In this document: positions 6,134 to 9,201 of the stretch, piece after piece
Layout of the letters: the number at the start of each line of letters is the position of its first letter
Numbering within the stretch: the first letter of the stretch is position 1
Assembly: GCA_937988865.1 (NCBI GenBank)
Contig: CALKHV010000064.1
Location: 1 to 9,201, forward strand
Reading direction: 5' to 3'
Origin: an uncultured Propionibacteriaceae bacterium
GTDB lineage: Bacteria; Actinomycetota; Actinomycetes; Propionibacteriales; Propionibacteriaceae
DNA: 9,201 bases
Translations under genes and position numbers: made by a program
The notes under the pieces: generated by a model
Told to the model about the DNA's origin: nothing
The model's input: only the letters and a program-made list of their open reading frames with translations
Databases searched by the model: none

Positions 6134-8311
6134 GTGGAATCAACCAGGAAACAGGCAACCCACGGCGGACTCCGTCTGGACGCCGGCGTTCGACGTCTTC
6201 TCGAGGACGCCTTCGACATCGACCTGGCCTCGGTGCGGGTCCACACCGGCACTCGGGCAGATGCCGTTGCCAGGTCGATGCACGCCGATGCGTTCGCGGT
6301 CGGACCCCGGCTCCACTTCCGGGAGGGAGCCTACGACCCGGCGAGCGAGCACGGGCTGTGGTTGCTCGCCCACGAGGTCGCCCACGTCATCCAGCAGGCG
6401 CACGGGTGGGTGGGGCCGTCCATCCCTCGCCGCCGGCTCGAGCGGCAGGCCGACCTGGCCGCGGACAGGGTCACCTCCGGGCGGCGGGCAGCGATGGGGT
6501 GGCTCGAGGCGATCCCGCCGCACCGTGCCGCCGGACCCGTGACCATCCAGTGTCATGCCTCGTGGGAGCACCGGTTGCTGGGGGACGCCTCGGCGGCTGA
6601 CCTGGGCCGCCTGGCGCACGGCTCCACCGACCGGCCGGCAGCACTGCAGGCCCTTCGCGACTTCCTCGAGATCTGGCACCACGACCCGGACCACGTCACC
6701 CCGGAGGAGATCGCCGGGCGCTGCCCCGGGGTGCGCACCCTGACCTTGCGCGCCAGCGGCCTGCTCGTCACCTACGGCGAGCTGAACACCTTGCCGGACT
6801 ACCTCTCCGACCCCACGGCGATGGACAGCCTGCCCCGTGACATCCTCCTGCCCATCCTGCAGGCGGTGCGGCAGGAGGGGTATGCCAACGCCCGGAGGCT
6901 CCTGGGCAACGAGGACCCGTTCCCCATCTTCGACGGCGCGGTCGCCATGCACCTGGCCAACGGGACGCTGAACGACATCTGGGAGTCGATGTGGCTCAAC
7001 GACCTCACGGCGAACCTGCCCCAGGGCCAGCCGCCGGACTCCTCGCTGAGCCACACGGACGCCTACTCGGCCCTGCTCGCGCGCAACGCCTGCCACTTCG
7101 CACCGCATTCCTGGTACCGGTGGGCGCAGTCCTACGACCTGGCACTGCACAAGGCGCAGGACGCCCACCGAACCGGCGATCCAGAGGCTGCTCGCGCCGC
7201 CTGGATCCTCCACGGGTACGCCGACCACTTCCTCCAGGACTCATTCGCCGCGGGCCACCTGATCAACAAGACCCTGGTCATGCAGTGGTTCGTCGAGTGG
7301 GCGGCGCCGACCTGGTTCGAGAAGGTGCCGGACTGGGTCGAGCTGCAGACCATGACGACGGCTCGACAGCCGCTGATCTCGGGACCGGGTCTCTACGACC
7401 CGTCGGACCCCGGAGTGGTGCGCGACCCGCAGACCGCTCAGGAGCAGGGTTCGCGCGACGCTCGGCTCACGATGTCCGGCGTCGGCGCGGATGCCGCCAA
7501 CGGCATCCCCCGTGACACCGCCTACCAGAACTACCTCATGTTCCTCACCAGCACCGTGGCCCAGTCCGCGCCGCTCGCGCTGCACGACGACCTCAACAAG
7601 AGCGGGCTGCTCGTCGCCTCGAGGGACCAGCCCACCGCGTACCAGGTCTTCGGTGACAACACGATGCTGAACGGCGGTGCCGGTCTGGTGATCGCCAGCG
7701 ACACCGCCCACCTGTCGCAACAGTCCATCCGGGACGTCCTGGACACGGGCACGACGACGGTCACCCGCGAGCTGATCCAGAGCCGGTTCCCGACCGTCGC
7801 GAGAGCCGCGTCGGGTGACCTGCTCCCGCTGCGGGAGTGGAACGCCTCGCTGAAGGGCCGTGCCTTCACCGCCTTCGAGAGCGTTCACGACATCGTCCTC
7901 GGCTCGCTCCAGCCGCGGATGGGCCACGTCTCGCAGGACCTGAGTCATGTCGTCGTCCAGCTCTCCTTCCAGGGGAAGCAGGGCTACCTGGGGCGAGATG
8001 CCGATGGCTGGGGACGGCTCGTGGGCCGCGACGACGCCACGAGGTTGCGACTGCGGATGGTCGACGGCCAGAACTACTACGGGACCGACGACGACTGGTG
8101 GCTGTCCGTCGGCACCACGGGAACCCGGGCCGGGTACGTCTCCTTCTACTGGTGGAACAACTGCGGGCACCCGGACTGGAGGTACGACCGGGTCACCAAG
8201 CGCCTCACGTCGTCGTACTCCTCACGTGCCGGGATGTCGATCCGGGACGACGGCTACGTCTACTGCTGGCCGTCCTACCCCGCTGCCGACGTCGAGCTGC
8301 AGGAGGTGTAG
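6134..8311 (+). CDS. DUF4157 (eCIS-core) protein with phospholipase C-like region and C-terminal trefoil-like domain; putative effector
   Basis: This is a 725-residue modular protein without a signal peptide. Residues about 12-112 match DUF4157, the metallopeptidase-like domain common on cargo and toxins of extracellular contractile injection systems. The zinc motif is intact as H80-E-V-A-H84 followed by VIQQ, with E103 (RLERQAD) a likely third ligand. After a linker (IQCHASWEHRLLGD, 138-151), residues about 213-545 resemble zinc-dependent phospholipase C proteins: GELNTLPDYL (215-224), NACHFAPHSWYRW (318-330), H360-GYADHFLQDSFAAGH375 and ALHDDLN (482-488). Candidate metal ligands are H321, H360, D364, H365, D369, H375 and H484. 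This assignment comes from motif memory and is less certain than DUF4157. Residues 606-725 are a beta-rich domain homologous to the product of the preceding gene. I read it as an effector with a maturation or loading domain, a lipase-like middle and a binding tail. No injection-system structural gene is in the window. Lipase activity, target and secretion route are inferred. Confidence 0.85.
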   Translation: MESTRKQATHGGLRLDAGVRRLLEDAFDIDLASVRVHTGTRADAVARSMHADAFAVGPRLHFREGAYDPASEHGLWLLAHEVAHVIQQAHGWVGPSIPRRRLERQADLAADRVTSGRRAAMGWLEAIPPHRAAGPVTIQCHASWEHRLLGDASAADLGRLAHGSTDRPAALQALRDFLEIWHHDPDHVTPEEIAGRCPGVRTLTLRASGLLVTYGELNTLPDYLSDPTAMDSLPRDILLPILQAVRQEGYANARRLLGNEDPFPIFDGAVAMHLANGTLNDIWESMWLNDLTANLPQGQPPDSSLSHTDAYSALLARNACHFAPHSWYRWAQSYDLALHKAQDAHRTGDPEAARAAWILHGYADHFLQDSFAAGHLINKTLVMQWFVEWAAPTWFEKVPDWVELQTMTTARQPLISGPGLYDPSDPGVVRDPQTAQEQGSRDARLTMSGVGADAANGIPRDTAYQNYLMFLTSTVAQSAPLALHDDLNKSGLLVASRDQPTAYQVFGDNTMLNGGAGLVIASDTAHLSQQSIRDVLDTGTTTVTRELIQSRFPTVARAASGDLLPLREWNASLKGRAFTAFESVHDIVLGSLQPRMGHVSQDLSHVVVQLSFQGKQGYLGRDADGWGRLVGRDDATRLRLRMVDGQNYYGTDDDWWLSVGTTGTRAGYVSFYWWNNCGHPDWRYDRVTKRLTSSYSSRAGMSIRDDGYVYCWPSYPAADVELQEV

Positions 8312-8348
8312 CCCAGGACCAAGACCGACCGGCCAGGAGGCACGACAC

Positions 8349-8417
8349 GTGACCCTCGCGCGGTGGGGCGGCACGTCGACCCGGAGGTGGCCGCCTACCA
8401 TGGCGGTTCCGACGTGA
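8349..8417 (+). CDS. Possible 22-residue leader or coupling ORF
   Basis: A GTG at 8349 is preceded by a perfect AGGAGG (8335-8340) with an 8-base spacer. It opens a 22-codon frame ending in TGA at 8415-8417. The product starts MTLARWGG, is rich in Arg, Trp and Pro, and resembles no family I know. The TGA overlaps GAGGAG (8416-8421), the ribosome binding site of the lipoprotein gene, so ribosomes ending here would uncover or reload at the next start. It may be a real small protein, a coupling leader, or chance. The gap between the effector and the lipoprotein is otherwise unexplained. Confidence 0.4.
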   Translation: MTLARWGGTSTRRWPPTMAVPT

Positions 8418-8427
8418 GGAGAGCACA

Positions 8428-9201
8428 GTGGAGACCGGATCCGGCCTGCGGACCATGGCAGCGACCGCAACCGTGCTGGTGGCCCTGTCCGTCGGGGGCT
8501 GCAACCGCGACGCCGAGGGGACCGAGACGGCATCCCCCACGGGGTCCGCGACGGCCAGCACCTCGACGAGCCCGACTCCCACCCCGAGCCCGTCGTCGTC
8601 GCTGCCGACGGTCGGTGAGGTCTACCGGCAGGCTCGCACCGCTGCCCTGGCTGCCCCGTCGGGGCACGTGGTCGGCACGCAGACCCGCGATGGGGCCCCG
8701 GTCACCGTTGACGTCGAGGGCAACGCCAACGGCTCGAACCAGACGGTCTTCATCACCACCCCCTCGGGTGGCCAGGCCGAGGTGATCACCGTCGGAGCCG
8801 ACCACTGGCTCGGGGGCGACGAGGAGTTCTGGGTCGAGCAGACCGGTGATCCGGCCGCTGGCTCCGGGATGGTCGGCAAGTACGTCGCCATCAGCGAGTC
8901 CGACGCCACCGAGCTCGGCTCCTTCACCCTGCGCACCATGCTCACCGAGACCTTCGGGCTGCCGGAGATCGCGGCTCTCGAGACCGACACCTCCCCGGTG
9001 GAGGAGAGCGAGGTCGACGGCAAGGCGGTGTACATCCTCGGCAAGGCAGACGGGGCCCGACTCTGGGTGCTGGCCGACGGCAGCGCCACCCTCGTGCGCG
9101 CGGTCGGGCCGTCGACCGCCCCGGCCGACCTCGTGTTCAGCGACTGGGGCCGGGCCCAGACCTTCACCCCGCCGCCGGCGTCGATGGTCGTCGAGGGCTA
9201 G
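8428..9201 (+). CDS. Secreted lipoprotein, possibly LppX/LprG-like fold
   Basis: This 257-residue protein has a lipoprotein signal peptide: a short N region with Arg8, a hydrophobic stretch (about residues 10-22) and the lipobox VGGC with lipidated C25. Mature residues about 28-60 form a Ser/Thr/Pro-rich linker that lifts the folded domain off the membrane. Residues about 60-257 alternate hydrophobic and polar positions, as in beta-rich shells (GHVVGTQTRDGAPVTVDVEG, AEVITVGADHWLGG, AVYILGKADGARLWVLADGS). The general plan resembles actinobacterial LppX/LprG or LolA-like lipoproteins that hold lipid. This is fold-level inference; no specific family was recognised. GTG 8428 is chosen because GAGGAG stands 6 bases upstream. 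It lies in the same direction after the effector gene, with an apparent 22-codon ORF between. A surface lipoprotein next to a lipase-like effector could act as self-protection, or it may be an unrelated neighbour. It ends exactly at the window edge with TAG. Confidence 0.82.
   Translation: METGSGLRTMAATATVLVALSVGGCNRDAEGTETASPTGSATASTSTSPTPTPSPSSSLPTVGEVYRQARTAALAAPSGHVVGTQTRDGAPVTVDVEGNANGSNQTVFITTPSGGQAEVITVGADHWLGGDEEFWVEQTGDPAAGSGMVGKYVAISESDATELGSFTLRTMLTETFGLPEIAALETDTSPVEESEVDGKAVYILGKADGARLWVLADGSATLVRAVGPSTAPADLVFSDWGRAQTFTPPPASMVVEG

Noticed and set aside
6140..8170. Two long minus-strand frames (362 and 309 codons) opposite the DUF4157 gene
   Set aside because: The plus frame has clear domain motifs and a GAGGAG ribosome binding site. 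The minus frames have biased composition without motifs and are shadows of the plus gene.
5647..9201. A complete contractile injection system
   Set aside because: Only the DUF4157 domain hints at one. No sheath, tube, baseplate, spike or ATPase protein is encoded in the window.

Overview
The window is very GC-rich, with GTG starts, AGGAGG/GAGGAG ribosome binding sites and at least one likely leaderless promoter. It carries a three-gene succinate dehydrogenase operon of the cytochrome b558 (menaquinone) type. Together these point to a high-GC Gram-positive actinobacterium, probably a member of Micrococcales. The family-level guess (Intrasporangiaceae-like) rests on general resemblance only.

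Left part (1-4580), core metabolism. The 3' end of a secreted M28 zinc aminopeptidase is closed by a perfect 16-bp terminator hairpin. Next comes the sdhCAB operon (948-4470), encoding the five-helix haem b membrane anchor, the flavoprotein and the iron-sulfur subunit. An operator-like inverted repeat lies upstream of sdhC, and the sdhA-sdhB spacer contains a small periodic repeat. The operon ends in a perfect 18-bp hairpin. A second hairpin with the same core, in the opposite orientation, serves the convergent gene.

Middle (4585-5646). A minus-strand CPBP-family membrane protease has its own promoter and probably a leaderless start. Upstream of it lies a region of about 300 bp without a gene. 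About 240 bp of it are only ~48% GC by hand count. It holds a cluster of inverted repeats and a good -10 element reading rightwards.

Right part (5647-9201), accessory module. Four reading frames run left to right: (i) a 146-residue protein that is essentially one beta-rich, trefoil-like domain; (ii) a 725-residue modular protein with an N-terminal DUF4157 (eCIS-core) metallopeptidase-like domain carrying HEVAH, a central zinc phospholipase C-like region, and a C-terminal domain homologous to protein (i); (iii) a 22-codon ORF with a perfect ribosome binding site, whose stop overlaps the next gene's ribosome binding site; and (iv) a secreted lipoprotein. No contractile-injection structural gene is visible. 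The arrangement looks like an orphan effector or toxin locus: a lipase-like effector, a free copy of its C-terminal domain, and a surface lipoprotein that might protect the producer. This is the most interesting part of the window. The functional links among these genes are inferred from order and shared domains, not proven.
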